Shown: positions 42,600-51,865 of the stretch, one piece after another
Layout of the letters: each line of letters opens with the position of its first letter
Numbering within the stretch: the stretch's first letter is position 1
Translations under genes and position numbers: made by a program
Notes under the pieces: model-generated
The model's input: only the letters and a program-made list of their open reading frames with translations
What the model was told of the DNA's origin: nothing
Database searches by the model: none
From: Myxococcus stipitatus
GTDB lineage: Bacteria > Myxococcota > Myxococcia > Myxococcales > Myxococcaceae
Direction of reading: 5' to 3'
Length of the DNA: 64,000 nt
NCBI RefSeq assembly: GCF_021412625.1
Contig: NZ_JAKCFI010000007.1
Coordinates: forward strand, 186,001-250,000

Positions 42600-44255
42600 A
42601 TGGCACTCATCCAATTGCTGCTGCGGACGTCACGGGCCGGCGTCCTGCTATCCGTGTTGCTGGGCCTCGTCTCCGGTGCCAGCAGCGCGGGACTGCTGTC
42701 CCTCATCAACCAGGCGCTCGCCACCGAGGAGCGCTCGGGCTTGCTGCCCGCCTTCGTCGGGCTGTGCATCCTGCTGCTGGTGACGAAGGCGGGCACCCAG
42801 CTGCTCGTCAACCGCTGTCACCAGGACGCGCTCCTCGGCCTGCGGTTGGAGCTCAGCAACGGCATCCTCCGCGCGCCACTGCGGCGACTCGAGGAGCTCG
42901 GCGCCCACCGGCTGACGAGCACGCTCATCACCGACGTCCAGGTCGCCAGCGGCAGCCTCATCGTGGTCCCACACGTGCTCTGTCACCTCGCGGTGATGGT
43001 GGGCTGCCTCGTGTACCTGGTGTGGCTCTCGGTCCCCACGTTCCTGGCCACGCTCGGGCTGCTGGCCGTGGGGTTCGTCACCTATTGGGTCCCCTCGCGC
43101 TACGCCCTGAGGGCTTTGGGACGGTCGCGAGAGGAGCTGGACACCCTCTTCAGGCACTTCCAGACGCTCATCCAGGGCACGAAGGAGCTCAAGCTGCACC
43201 GCCCCCGGCGCGACGCCTTCGTCCACCAGCAGTTGCACCCCACCCTGGAGCAGCTGCGGCGGCTGCACACCCACAGCCAGGGCCTCTATGCCGTCAGCAG
43301 CGTGTGGGGCCTCTCGCTCTTCTTCTTCGTGGTCGGGCTGCTGCTCTTCGCCCTGTCCTCGTTCGGCCATGTGCGCACGCACGAGCTGGTCGGCTTCACG
43401 CTCACCCTCCTCTACCTGCAGCAGCCCCTGGACTACGTCATGGGCTGCGTGCCGACGCTCAGCGGCGGCAACATCGCGCTCGGTCGCATCCAGGAGCTCC
43501 AGCACATCCTGGCCACTGGCGAGAGCGACCTCCAGCCCGTCCTGGTCAACGGTGGGTCCGCCCGGGACGCCGCGTTCTCCGTCCTGGAGCTGCGCGGCCT
43601 CACCCACACCTATCACCGCGAGCAGGAGGACAGGCCCTTCATCCTCGGCCCCCTCCACCTGACCATCCGGCGAGGTGAGCTGCTCTTCGTCGTGGGAGGC
43701 AACGGCAGCGGCAAGACGACCCTCGCCAAGCTGATCACCGGCCTCTACACCCCGGAGGGAGGACGCGTGGTGTTGGATGGAGAGGACATCTCCGACGAGA
43801 ACCGCGAGCGCTATCGCCAGCTCTTCACCACCGTCTTCTCGGACTTCTATCTCTTCGAGAGCATGCTGGGCTTGACGCCGGACACCGTCGAGGAGCGAGC
43901 GCAGGGCCACCTCGAGCGCCTGCAACTGTCCCACAAGGTCCGGCTACAGGATGGAGTCCTGTCCACCACGGCCCTCTCCATGGGGCAGCGCAAGCGGCTG
44001 GCGCTGCTCACCGCATATCTGGAGGACCGGCCCATCTATCTCTTCGACGAGTGGGCCGCGGACCAGGATCCCGAGTTCAAGCGATTCTTCTACGAGGTGC
44101 TGTTGCCGGACTTGAAGCACCACGGGAAGACGGTGGTGGCCATCACCCACGATGACCGCTACTTCCACCTGGCGGACCGCATCGTGCGACTGGAGAACGG
44201 ACAGGTGCGGGAGGCGGGAGCCCTGCAACAGCTCCCGGAGGCCACCGGGAGCTGA
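42600..44255 (+). CDS. SyrD/PvdE-type cyclic peptide ABC exporter
   Basis: A 551-aa half-transporter with an N-terminal membrane domain (about six segments within residues 1-285) fused to an ATPase. Walker A is GGNGSGKTT at 366-374, Walker B is YLFDEW at 480-485, and the signature is LSMGQRKR at 459-466, the shortened form typical of the SyrD/PvdE family rather than LSGGQ. These proteins export non-ribosomal lipopeptides or pyoverdine precursors across the inner membrane. I chose the ATG at 42600, 13 bp after the NRPS stop, because it opens directly on the first membrane helix. The gene is evidently co-transcribed with the synthetases. Confidence 0.93.
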   Translation: MALIQLLLRTSRAGVLLSVLLGLVSGASSAGLLSLINQALATEERSGLLPAFVGLCILLLVTKAGTQLLVNRCHQDALLGLRLELSNGILRAPLRRLEELGAHRLTSTLITDVQVASGSLIVVPHVLCHLAVMVGCLVYLVWLSVPTFLATLGLLAVGFVTYWVPSRYALRALGRSREELDTLFRHFQTLIQGTKELKLHRPRRDAFVHQQLHPTLEQLRRLHTHSQGLYAVSSVWGLSLFFFVVGLLLFALSSFGHVRTHELVGFTLTLLYLQQPLDYVMGCVPTLSGGNIALGRIQELQHILATGESDLQPVLVNGGSARDAAFSVLELRGLTHTYHREQEDRPFILGPLHLTIRRGELLFVVGGNGSGKTTLAKLITGLYTPEGGRVVLDGEDISDENRERYRQLFTTVFSDFYLFESMLGLTPDTVEERAQGHLERLQLSHKVRLQDGVLSTTALSMGQRKRLALLTAYLEDRPIYLFDEWAADQDPEFKRFFYEVLLPDLKHHGKTVVAITHDDRYFHLADRIVRLENGQVREAGALQQLPEATGS

Positions 44256-44270
44256 GCCCCTCGCCGCCAC

Positions 44271-45698
44271 TCAGCTCGCTGCGGAGGGCACGAGGGTGAG
44301 GACGCCTCGAGAGAAGAGCGACTGCAGCCGCGCGAGTCCGGCCTCGTCGCCGGGAGGCGCGACCTCATTGACGGTGCGGTGCAGCACCCGCTCCAGGCAC
44401 TCCACCTCCGCGCGCTCCAACACGAGGTTCTGGAAGTCACTCGCCACGCGTCCCGTCTCCGGGTCCAGGTGACGTACCAGGGGCCCTATCTCGATGCGCA
44501 GCGTGTCGAAAGCGGGAGGCTCCGGCTCATGCTCGAGCTGCTCCAGGCTCTGTTGAATCCCTCGCCCGAAGGCCGCGCGGGTATAGGTGCGCTGGACGTA
44601 CTCGCGTCCACGCTGACACGCCTCGCGCGTCGCATCCGGTTCCCGCAGCGCGCGGAGGATGCGCTCGGCCACGCGGGCGTGCGAGCCCGGCACCCCGAAG
44701 GCGATGTCCACGTCCTCGACGACGTGGATTCCGTGGTCCGGTGGCAGGTTGAAGCGGTTGTTGCCGATGCCGTTGGTGAAGACGGGGCAGCCGTTGAATA
44801 CGGACTCCAGCACGTAGCAGCCAAAGGCTTCGGGGATGGTGTTGTAGGCGAGCCCGAGGCGGCACACGCGGAACAGCTCGAAGAGCGCGGTCTGGCTCAT
44901 GTGAGGAACGGGGATGAGGAGCTCGTCCAACCGGCACCCGAGCGTCGTGAGCACCTCGCGTGGCACGGTGACATCCAGCGGATAGCCCTGGAGCAACGAA
45001 TGATGGAGGTAGGCGAAGTCCTCGGCGAACACCACGAGGCGGAAGCGCCGCGCGTCGCCCTGCTCCCGGGCGTGTTGATGGAGCTGGAGCAGGATGCGGA
45101 AGACGGCATTCCAATCCGGCTTGCTGGCCTGCACGGCGTGAACGAGCACGCTCGTCTCCGCCGCACGGCGCACGTAATCCGGCAGCGGGCCTCCCGTCAT
45201 GCCTGGGTGTCCATCCGGCGCTTCCACGCAAGGGAGGGGCGCCGCGAGCGCCTCGACACGGGTGAAGCCCCGGGCGTCCAGACACCGGCGCCGACGCCAG
45301 TCCGGCAGCGTGAGCAGCGAGGTGATGACCCGCTGGACATAGGGGGACAGTGCCCAGTACCGGTCGATGACGGGGTTGTCGATCCACACCCCTGGCGAGC
45401 CGATGAGGCCGTGGAAGAGGACGAGGTTCCTGTGGGCAATCGCTCGGCTCGGTGGGCGGATGCCCAGGGCGAGGTCGCAGTAGACGGCGAGGTCCACGGG
45501 AGGCTCGGCGGTGAGCCGGCGGATGCGATCCGCGCTGGCCAGGGGGACGCGCTTGTCAGCGACCCCGATCCGCTGCCGGTAGAACGTCGTGGTCGCGTAC
45601 CCCAAGCGCTTCAGCTCGTCCTGGAGGACGGCGTTGATGGCGCCTGGCGCACCACCGAAGGGCTCCTCCTCGAGGAACAACTTCACCTCACCTGCCAT
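44271..45698 (-). CDS. GT4-like glycosyltransferase
   Basis: A 475-aa GT-B fold glycosyltransferase. The C-terminal half holds the GT4 E-x7-E motif in PEAFGCYVLE, followed by NGCPVFTNGIGNNRFNLP, which resembles the donor-binding loop. The N-terminus (VKLFLEEEPFGGAPGAINAV) resembles group 1 transferases. The ATG at 45698 follows AGGAGG with ideal spacing and overlaps the end of the upstream glycosyltransferase gene by 16 bp, so the two are coupled. The gene converges on the exporter with 15 bp between. Donor and acceptor are unknown. Tailoring of the lipopeptide is plausible from position only. Confidence 0.75.
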   Translation of the reverse strand: MAGEVKLFLEEEPFGGAPGAINAVLQDELKRLGYATTTFYRQRIGVADKRVPLASADRIRRLTAEPPVDLAVYCDLALGIRPPSRAIAHRNLVLFHGLIGSPGVWIDNPVIDRYWALSPYVQRVITSLLTLPDWRRRRCLDARGFTRVEALAAPLPCVEAPDGHPGMTGGPLPDYVRRAAETSVLVHAVQASKPDWNAVFRILLQLHQHAREQGDARRFRLVVFAEDFAYLHHSLLQGYPLDVTVPREVLTTLGCRLDELLIPVPHMSQTALFELFRVCRLGLAYNTIPEAFGCYVLESVFNGCPVFTNGIGNNRFNLPPDHGIHVVEDVDIAFGVPGSHARVAERILRALREPDATREACQRGREYVQRTYTRAAFGRGIQQSLEQLEHEPEPPAFDTLRIEIGPLVRHLDPETGRVASDFQNLVLERAEVECLERVLHRTVNEVAPPGDEAGLARLQSLFSRGVLTLVPSAAS

Positions 45699-47038
45699 GC
45701 GACGCCTCCTGGCCCGGAGTCGAGAAACCGTTGAATGACGTCCACGCATCGAGCGTTCGACTCCGCGTCGTGGAAGTGCGCGCGCATCCGCTCGGCGGCC
45801 CGGCGATACGAAGGCTCATGCGACACCTTCTCCACCAGTGACAGCAGCCGCTCGGGCGACAACCGAGACGGGTCCAGCCGTTCGCCGAGGCCGTGGTAGA
45901 CGACCCGCGCGGCGATGCCCGGCTGGTCGTGGAGATGGGGGACCACGACCATGGGGACGCCGAAGTGGATGCTCTCCTTCACGCTGTTGAAGCCGCCATG
46001 CGTGACCATGGAGGTGGCACGTCGCAACAGTTGGAGCTGGGGGACCTGTTCGACGGCGATCAGGTTGGGGGGAGCACTCTCCAAGCCCGGGGTGCGCCCG
46101 GTTCGACCCAGCGACAACACGAGACTCCAATCGGGTCGGCGACGGGCGATCTCCAACACGGCGCCATGGAAGAGGGCTTGCGTCTCCGCGCGATACTGCA
46201 TGGTGCCGAGAGAGAAGAGGTGGAGGGGCTTGTCCTCGGGGAGCCGCTCCCAGGGGAAGTCCGGCTCCTGGCGCTCCAGGTCGATGGAGGCCTCCGTGTA
46301 GAGGTACTGCCCGCCCGTGCGAGCCCTGCCGAACTCGACGAACTGACGTGGACAGAGCACCAGCTCGGGTAGCCGAAGCCCGGGGCTCTGTCCCTCGAAG
46401 TCGAGCGCCTCGGATGGAAAGCCATGGCGTCGGGCCAGCAACCGCAGGTAGCGCCGGTTGGGCGAAGACAGACCGAGCCACACCTTCACGGCATCGCGCC
46501 AGTTGCGCGCGGAGAGACGCCACCAGGCCCCGGCGATGCGGGCGCGCGTCACCCACCGTCCATCGGGAATCTCCCCCGAGCCCAGCGGTGGCTCCCCCGG
46601 CTCACGGCGCAAGGGAATGGTGGTGTTGAACAGCAGCACGGGCACGCCGTGGCCGTACGCGACCAGCGGTGGGTGGGGCATCAGCACGTCACACAGCAAG
46701 AGCTCGGGCCGAAGCGCCTTCAGGAGCCCGTCCAGCTCGCCCTCCATCATGGCTCGCAGCATGCCCGTCTGCATCGCCATGAACTTCCGGGCGAACAGCA
46801 ACAGTTGGAGGCCGCGCAACCCGGACGCCTCTTTCACGGCCCGCGCGTACGTGCCCTTGGGACAGAGCCGCTCGAAGATGCGGACGAACTCGAACCCCTC
46901 GGCGAGGACCGGATCCTCGATGTCCGCGATGCTGCAGTAGACGACGCGATGCCCGCGCTCCCGGAGCTGCTTGGCGAGCCGGAGGGTCGGGTTGACGTGC
47001 CCCCTCTCCGGAAAGGGGGCGATCAAGATGGTGGCCAT
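45683..47038 (-). CDS. MGT/UGT-family (GT1) glycosyltransferase
   Basis: A 451-aa protein with the start MATILIAPFPERGHVNPTLR, where the GHVNP segment holds the catalytic His typical of macrolide and UDP-glucuronosyl-type transferases. The C-terminal donor motif is THGGFNSVKESIHFGVPMVV followed by HDQPGIAARV. Such GT1 enzymes glycosylate small molecules such as natural products, more often than polysaccharides. An in-frame ATG at 47056 would add six residues and has a slightly better purine-rich leader; I prefer 47038 by family N-terminus. It is the first gene of the two-gene glycosyltransferase operon beside the lipopeptide exporter. Confidence 0.82.
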   Translation of the reverse strand: MATILIAPFPERGHVNPTLRLAKQLRERGHRVVYCSIADIEDPVLAEGFEFVRIFERLCPKGTYARAVKEASGLRGLQLLLFARKFMAMQTGMLRAMMEGELDGLLKALRPELLLCDVLMPHPPLVAYGHGVPVLLFNTTIPLRREPGEPPLGSGEIPDGRWVTRARIAGAWWRLSARNWRDAVKVWLGLSSPNRRYLRLLARRHGFPSEALDFEGQSPGLRLPELVLCPRQFVEFGRARTGGQYLYTEASIDLERQEPDFPWERLPEDKPLHLFSLGTMQYRAETQALFHGAVLEIARRRPDWSLVLSLGRTGRTPGLESAPPNLIAVEQVPQLQLLRRATSMVTHGGFNSVKESIHFGVPMVVVPHLHDQPGIAARVVYHGLGERLDPSRLSPERLLSLVEKVSHEPSYRRAAERMRAHFHDAESNARCVDVIQRFLDSGPGGVAWQVR

Positions 47039-47249
47039 GGGGGAAACCGGGCCCATGAACTCCCATGCGGACTCCGTGCATGGCGTGTCACGTGCGAATC
47101 ACGATATACCAGAAATCACTGATGACGCGGAAGACTGAGTCCCGCGGCCTGACCCCGAGTCCACACCTTCGACACATGACCACCGAGCAGTTCGCCCCCG
47201 ACTCCAGCGCAGCAATCGACTCCTTCACGGTCGTATCCGTGCCCTCGCG
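47039..47249. promoter_or_regulatory. divergent region between the glycosyltransferase pair and the O-antigen-ligase-like gene
   Basis: These 211 bp hold no gene I can support. On the minus strand TGGTATATC (complement of 47103-47111) resembles an extended -10 element about 65 bp ahead of the glycosyltransferase start, but no good -35 matches it. The plus-strand gene at 47250 has no visible ribosome site. Confidence 0.3.
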
Positions 47250-48725
47250 ATGAAGCCTTCCCCTGCCCCAGCGCTTCCCGTCGCGAGTTCTTCAGCCAGC
47301 CGCCAGTGGACACGCGTCATCGTCCTCGCGCTCGCCGCGCTGTTCCTCTGCATCGCGGGAGGAGTCGTCTGGAGCACCGGGAAGTATGGGTTGCTCGTCG
47401 TGTTCCTCTTCATGGCCGGGCTGTCCTTGCGAAGCCCGAGGCAGCTGCTCTTCCTGTTCGCCTTCGCCCTCCCCTTCCTCCAAGGAGGCTCGAGGCCGGA
47501 CCTCTACATCGTGGCGCCTGTCCTCGAGGTCATCCTGCTCGTCTTCTTCGTCCTCTGGTTCCTGAGGGAAGCTCGGGGATGGATGGCGTCACCCGGGCTC
47601 ACCTGGGGAGACCTGCCCTGGTTGCCATTCTTCGTGGTGGCGACGGGCTCGGCGCTCGCGGCGGGCGCGGCCCGGCTGGACGACCTGGGCTGGCCCGCGG
47701 ACGCCTTCGACCTCTCCGCCGTCCTGTTCCGGCACTCGATGCTGGGGCCTCTCTTCCCTGCGAGGGCGCTCTTCTCCCTGCTGGAGATGTTCCTGCTGTA
47801 CCAGTTCGTCCGGTCGAAGCTCGAGCGCGAGGACGCCGAGACGCTCGCCCACGCGCTGCTGGGCTCGGCCTGTCTCGTGAATCTGTTCGGCCTCGTCGGT
47901 TACTTCCGGGTCGACCTGAGCGGGTATTTCCACGGCACCAACAGAGCCACCTCCGTGTTCTCGGGCCCCAATCAGCTCGCCACCTGCCTGCTCATGAGTC
48001 TGCCGTTGAGCGCGGCCCTGGTGCGCACGGCACGAAACCGTCTGGGTCGGGGGCTCGCTGCGTTCTGTCTGCTGACGGGGATACCGCTGCTGTATTTCAC
48101 CCGCTCCCAGGGCGCGTGGCTCGCGGTCGTCGCGGTGGCCGGAGTCCTCGTGACATGGCTTCTCGCGACCGGCACCGCCTCACGACGGAGAAGAGCGTGG
48201 TTGCTGCTAGCCGTCCTGGGGGTGCTGGGCATCGTGATGGCGGTCTACCTGGTGGCGACGCGAACACCCGAGCAGCTCAACGCCCTGTCGGATGGGCGGT
48301 ACTTCCTGTTGCTGGCGGGGCTCGAGATGGTGCGAGCCAGCCCGCTCCTCGGAGTGGGCCTGGGCAACTTCTACCAGCATCTGGGGGGCTTCTATCCGAA
48401 TGACATCGCGGGTCGGGCTCAACACGAGCACGCCCACAACATGTACCTGCAGGTGTTCGCGGAGCTCGGGTTGATGGGGCTGGTGCTGCTGCTGTGGTTC
48501 TACTGGGGCATCCTGCGGCGCGCGGCCACCGTGGCGCCTCGGCATGCGCTGACCACGGGCCTGCTCGCCGCCGTGCTCGGAGTGCTGGTCCACTCCCTGA
48601 CCGACTACACGCTGCTGATCATCCCCACCGCGTTGATGTTCGCGCTGGTGCTGGGGATGTTGGATGTCCTGACGCAGCCGCCCCGCGCGCAGGCAGCGGA
48701 CTCACCCGGTGCGTCCCTCCGCTGA
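47250..48725 (+). CDS. O-antigen ligase/polymerase (Wzy/WaaL)-like membrane protein
   Basis: A 491-aa polytopic protein with about 10-12 hydrophobic segments. The large periplasmic loop ends in HEHAHNMYLQVFAELGLMG, the signature of the Wzy_C/WaaL superfamily. GVGLGNFYQHL just upstream is also typical. These proteins join or polymerise lipid-linked glycans in the periplasm. The 3' end overlaps the convergent glycosyltransferase gene by 24 bp. A role in exopolysaccharide or LPS assembly is likely. A link to the lipopeptide is possible only by proximity. Confidence 0.8.
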   Translation: MKPSPAPALPVASSSASRQWTRVIVLALAALFLCIAGGVVWSTGKYGLLVVFLFMAGLSLRSPRQLLFLFAFALPFLQGGSRPDLYIVAPVLEVILLVFFVLWFLREARGWMASPGLTWGDLPWLPFFVVATGSALAAGAARLDDLGWPADAFDLSAVLFRHSMLGPLFPARALFSLLEMFLLYQFVRSKLEREDAETLAHALLGSACLVNLFGLVGYFRVDLSGYFHGTNRATSVFSGPNQLATCLLMSLPLSAALVRTARNRLGRGLAAFCLLTGIPLLYFTRSQGAWLAVVAVAGVLVTWLLATGTASRRRRAWLLLAVLGVLGIVMAVYLVATRTPEQLNALSDGRYFLLLAGLEMVRASPLLGVGLGNFYQHLGGFYPNDIAGRAQHEHAHNMYLQVFAELGLMGLVLLLWFYWGILRRAATVAPRHALTTGLLAAVLGVLVHSLTDYTLLIIPTALMFALVLGMLDVLTQPPRAQAADSPGASLR

Positions 48726-49604
48726 ATCCGATGGGGCAGGCGTACTGGTCCCCGCGGACTCCAGGGGTTTGATTGTGCGAAGGCGCATCAGGAGCTCCCA
48801 CCGCTCGTGGAAGAAGTGGTCGTGGGTGCGCCAGGTGGCCATCCCCTTGCGGTGGGCCGAGAGGCACTCGCCCACGGGGCCGACGTCCTCGAGCCACGGC
48901 CTGGTATTGCCGCTGAAGCTCAGGAGGAGATCCTCGCCGTTCCGCATGTCTCCGACCTCGAGCTTCAGCAGGCTCGCGAGCCTGAACAGCTCCCGGACAT
49001 GCTCGCGCGTGAAGACGTAGAGCCGGTTGAGGACATCGACCTGGCGCCGCCCTCGGAGCCCCACCCGCCAGCCCATGAACCTGCTCGGGACGCCTTCCCC
49101 TTCGTAGCATTCCCCCTGGAATCCGCGGGGCACAGCGGGCTCGGACAGCAGCGCCGAGAAGAGCTGTTGGAGCTGTTCGGCGGACGCGAAGGTGTCGTCA
49201 TCGATGGCGACGAAGTATTCGCCCGGCTCGTGTCGGGCCAGTTCGAAGCGCAGCCCCGCGGGTCGACGGACCGGCTGGTCCACACAGTGCAACCGCTCGT
49301 CACGCACTCGCACCCAATCCGCGATGCGGTACTCGGGGTTGTTGTTGGAGACGAGGATGCGGTCGACGAAGTCCGCGCGCAGCAGGCTGCGCACGAGCGG
49401 CTCCATGTTTCCGACGCGCCGGTAGCTCAGGAGGATGACGGTGAGCCGCTGCGGCCCCAGCGCGGCGACGCGAGGCCCCTGGTTCGCCTGCTCCTGCCAG
49501 GCCCTGAAGTCCCGCAGATACTTCAACCGGCCCGGGAACAACGAGCCGTACTCAGGCACCCGCACGAAGGACGAAAGCAGTTCGTTCCAAGGAGGAGGGA
49601 GCAT
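48702..49604 (-). CDS. glycosyltransferase with a DDD metal motif (GT2/GT64-like)
   Basis: A 300-aa protein. Residues 54-60 begin a Rossmann-like half (LTVILLSYRR), SNNNPEYRI follows, and the metal-binding motif is FVAIDDDTF at 131-139. The acceptor half includes RNGEDLLLSFSGN and ends near HDHFFHERWELL. The arrangement recalls exostosin-like GT64 and small GT2 enzymes. There is no signal or membrane anchor, so it is cytoplasmic. The ATG at 49604 is preceded by GGAGGAGGGAG, a strong ribosome site. It converges on, and overlaps by 24 bp, the O-antigen-ligase-like gene. Confidence 0.7.
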   Translation of the reverse strand: MLPPPWNELLSSFVRVPEYGSLFPGRLKYLRDFRAWQEQANQGPRVAALGPQRLTVILLSYRRVGNMEPLVRSLLRADFVDRILVSNNNPEYRIADWVRVRDERLHCVDQPVRRPAGLRFELARHEPGEYFVAIDDDTFASAEQLQQLFSALLSEPAVPRGFQGECYEGEGVPSRFMGWRVGLRGRRQVDVLNRLYVFTREHVRELFRLASLLKLEVGDMRNGEDLLLSFSGNTRPWLEDVGPVGECLSAHRKGMATWRTHDHFFHERWELLMRLRTIKPLESAGTSTPAPSDSAEGRTG

Positions 49605-49720
49605 ATCAGGACAGGTGTAGGACCCGACCGCCGCGCGGCCTTGGCTCAGTGAGCTGAATCGATCATATCCGGATCTACTCCCGAGACATATTGAGTCAGC
49701 GTTACTAGAACAACTCGAAG

Positions 49721-50776
49721 CTACTCACAGTGGACGAGGTCGATCAGCGCGAACGCGGGCTCCTCTCGGAACCTGCTGGAGGGCCTCAGGAACCGGCGCT
49801 GCCGGATCTCCCCACGGATGCCATACAGGACCTCGTCACATTCGAGACCGGAGAAGGTCCAGCGCTTCTCGAGTCCGGCCCGGACGTAGCTCTCATCCGC
49901 GGCGACCTGGCTGTCCAGCTCCGAGGATGAAGGTGGGAACACCTCCCTGAAGGCGATGTCGCGGGACTGCGCGACGCGGAGGTAGTTGAGGACACCCAGG
50001 GCAATTGCCCGCGCGGCCTTCTGGTTGTACTCGGGCCGCGACAAACGCTGGTCCTCCTCGGGGTCGTTGAGGGGAGAGACTTCGACCAGCACCGCGAGCA
50101 TCCGGGCGTTCTTGAGCACGACGAGGGACGAGGGCATCACGCCCTTGTTGAACGTGCCGAGCCCCTGCGACAGCGCGGACACGATGTTCTGTGCGAGAGG
50201 GAGCGACAGCTCGTCTCCCGGGGCGATGTAGGCCCGTGACGCCCGCAGGCGCTCTGGACGGAACCCGGGGATGTCCGTGGGTGTGAAGTCGTGGTGGATG
50301 CTGATGAAGACATCGCAGTTCTTCGCATTGGAGAAGTCGCTGCGGCACAGCAGCTCGGCATGTCGGTCGGGCGCCTGACCGCAGCGCACATCCTCGGTCC
50401 GGGTCATCTCCACCTTCGCGCCGGCCAGCCGCAGGTCCTGCTGGAGATACTGGGCGACGCGGAGGTTCACCGCGCCCTCGGTCTGCCCGGAGACGACGCC
50501 CTTCGTTCCTCCCGTGTAGACCTCCTTGGGGAACCTGCCCTCCCCTCCATGCCCGGGATCGATGCAGAGGGTCGCCCCCGCCAGGGGGGCGCGGGCGTTC
50601 CAGGGTCCGGCGGTGGGTTGCCACGCCTTCTTGGGGTATTTCGGGTACAGCGCGCCACGGACACATGCGCTGGCGATGACGAGCGCCAGCACCCCCAGTC
50701 CCGTTAGGATGATCCTTCCCTTCTTCATTCCCGACGCGCCCCACGTGTACCGCGAGTTCACCGGACGCCGCGTCAT
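49721..50776 (-). CDS. N-acetylmuramoyl-L-alanine amidase (Amidase_3)
   Basis: A 351-aa protein with an N-terminal membrane anchor or uncleaved signal (residues 21-40) and a zinc amidase domain from about 68. Zinc ligands are His76 in CIDPGHGG, Glu100 in GQTEGAVN and His161 in ISIHHDF; the catalytic Glu is E232 in LVEVSPLNDPEED. The enzyme cuts the MurNAc-L-Ala bond of peptidoglycan in the periplasm. About 70 C-terminal residues lie beyond the catalytic domain and are unassigned. The ATG at 50776 has GGAG five bases ahead; an internal ATG at 50728 is the alternative. It is divergent from a peptidoglycan glycosyltransferase. Confidence 0.85.
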   Translation of the reverse strand: MTRRPVNSRYTWGASGMKKGRIILTGLGVLALVIASACVRGALYPKYPKKAWQPTAGPWNARAPLAGATLCIDPGHGGEGRFPKEVYTGGTKGVVSGQTEGAVNLRVAQYLQQDLRLAGAKVEMTRTEDVRCGQAPDRHAELLCRSDFSNAKNCDVFISIHHDFTPTDIPGFRPERLRASRAYIAPGDELSLPLAQNIVSALSQGLGTFNKGVMPSSLVVLKNARMLAVLVEVSPLNDPEEDQRLSRPEYNQKAARAIALGVLNYLRVAQSRDIAFREVFPPSSSELDSQVAADESYVRAGLEKRWTFSGLECDEVLYGIRGEIRQRRFLRPSSRFREEPAFALIDLVHCE

Positions 50777-50845
50777 ACCATCTCCGCCCCATGCTTCGCC
50801 CCACGGGTGGGGACTGACCTATGAGGGCGGCGGTATGCTCATGTC

Positions 50846-51772
50846 ATGGCTCGCCGTGTCTTTTCACGACTCACCAAGGCAGCATTGGCGGCCGCGGGGC
50901 TGCTGGCTGTCACCCTCCTCGTGCTGATCGGGACGACGCCCGATGTAACGCCGCTGGAGAGGCACCTCCCGGAGCACACGAGCTATATGCGCGCGAGGGC
51001 GGCCACCCTGGGTTTGCCCGAGGATGTCTACCGAACCGAACCCATGGAGGTGGTCACCACGGCACCGCTCCTCGCATGCGCCGTGGTCAAGTCGGAGGAT
51101 GTATCGTTCTTCCGCCATGGCGGCTTGGATTGGGATCAGCTCATGAATGCCATTGCATCCATGAGACGTCAGGTCATGGGTGCCAGCACGATCACGCAGC
51201 AGTTGGCGCGCAACCTGTATCTCACCCCGGACCAGACCGTCGTCCGCAAGCTGCGCGAGGCATTCATCGCCCGTGCCCTCGAGCGGAAGCTCTCGAAACA
51301 CCGCATCCTCGACATCTACCTCAACGTCATCGAGTGGGGGCCCGAGAGCTGGGGCATCGTTTCCGCGGCCCGGTACTACTTCCGCAAGGCCCCTGCGGAG
51401 CTGGACGTCTTCGAGGTCAGCTTCCTCTCAGCGATCATCCCGGCGCCGCGGCAACCGCTACAGGGCGCGAATCTCGCGCGCGCGGAGCGGGTTCAGCGCC
51501 GGGTGCTCTACCAGCTCTACGTGTCGGGGATCATCGAGGAGGGGGACTGGCATCGAGCCATGGCACGCGCCCGCGCCACGTTCGCCAGTCTTCGACAGGG
51601 ATTGGCTCTCGAGGAGGCCCTGTCGTGCCCCCAGTGCCGGTTGGAGGGGGATGACGGAGCCGAGCCGCCCCTCGTCGTCCGGATGGAGGAGGCGCCCTTG
51701 CCCCGGGAGGCCTGGCTGGAGACGGGGTGTGGCGTCGAACGGAACCTGCGCGAGGTGAGACGCCCCCTTTGA
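50846..51772 (+). CDS. mtgA: monofunctional biosynthetic peptidoglycan transglycosylase (GT51)
   Basis: A 308-aa protein with one N-terminal membrane helix (residues 12-30) and a GT51 domain. The catalytic Glu is E84 in VKSEDVSFFRHGG, followed by GASTITQQLARNLYL at 112-126 and RKLREAFIARALE with the second conserved Glu. The enzyme polymerises lipid II into glycan strands and lacks a transpeptidase domain. The C-terminal 60 residues, with a CPQC pair, are an extra tail of unknown role. It is divergent from the amidase gene with 69 bp between the starts. Confidence 0.88.
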   Translation: MARRVFSRLTKAALAAAGLLAVTLLVLIGTTPDVTPLERHLPEHTSYMRARAATLGLPEDVYRTEPMEVVTTAPLLACAVVKSEDVSFFRHGGLDWDQLMNAIASMRRQVMGASTITQQLARNLYLTPDQTVVRKLREAFIARALERKLSKHRILDIYLNVIEWGPESWGIVSAARYYFRKAPAELDVFEVSFLSAIIPAPRQPLQGANLARAERVQRRVLYQLYVSGIIEEGDWHRAMARARATFASLRQGLALEEALSCPQCRLEGDDGAEPPLVVRMEEAPLPREAWLETGCGVERNLREVRRPL

Positions 51773-51865
51773 GGAGCAGCGACGTGCCAAGCAGCGCTAC
51801 CATCTCAGACCTGGGCGGAGGAGTTGGACGCAGCTGATGCACCATGTCCGAGATTCCAAAGCAGT

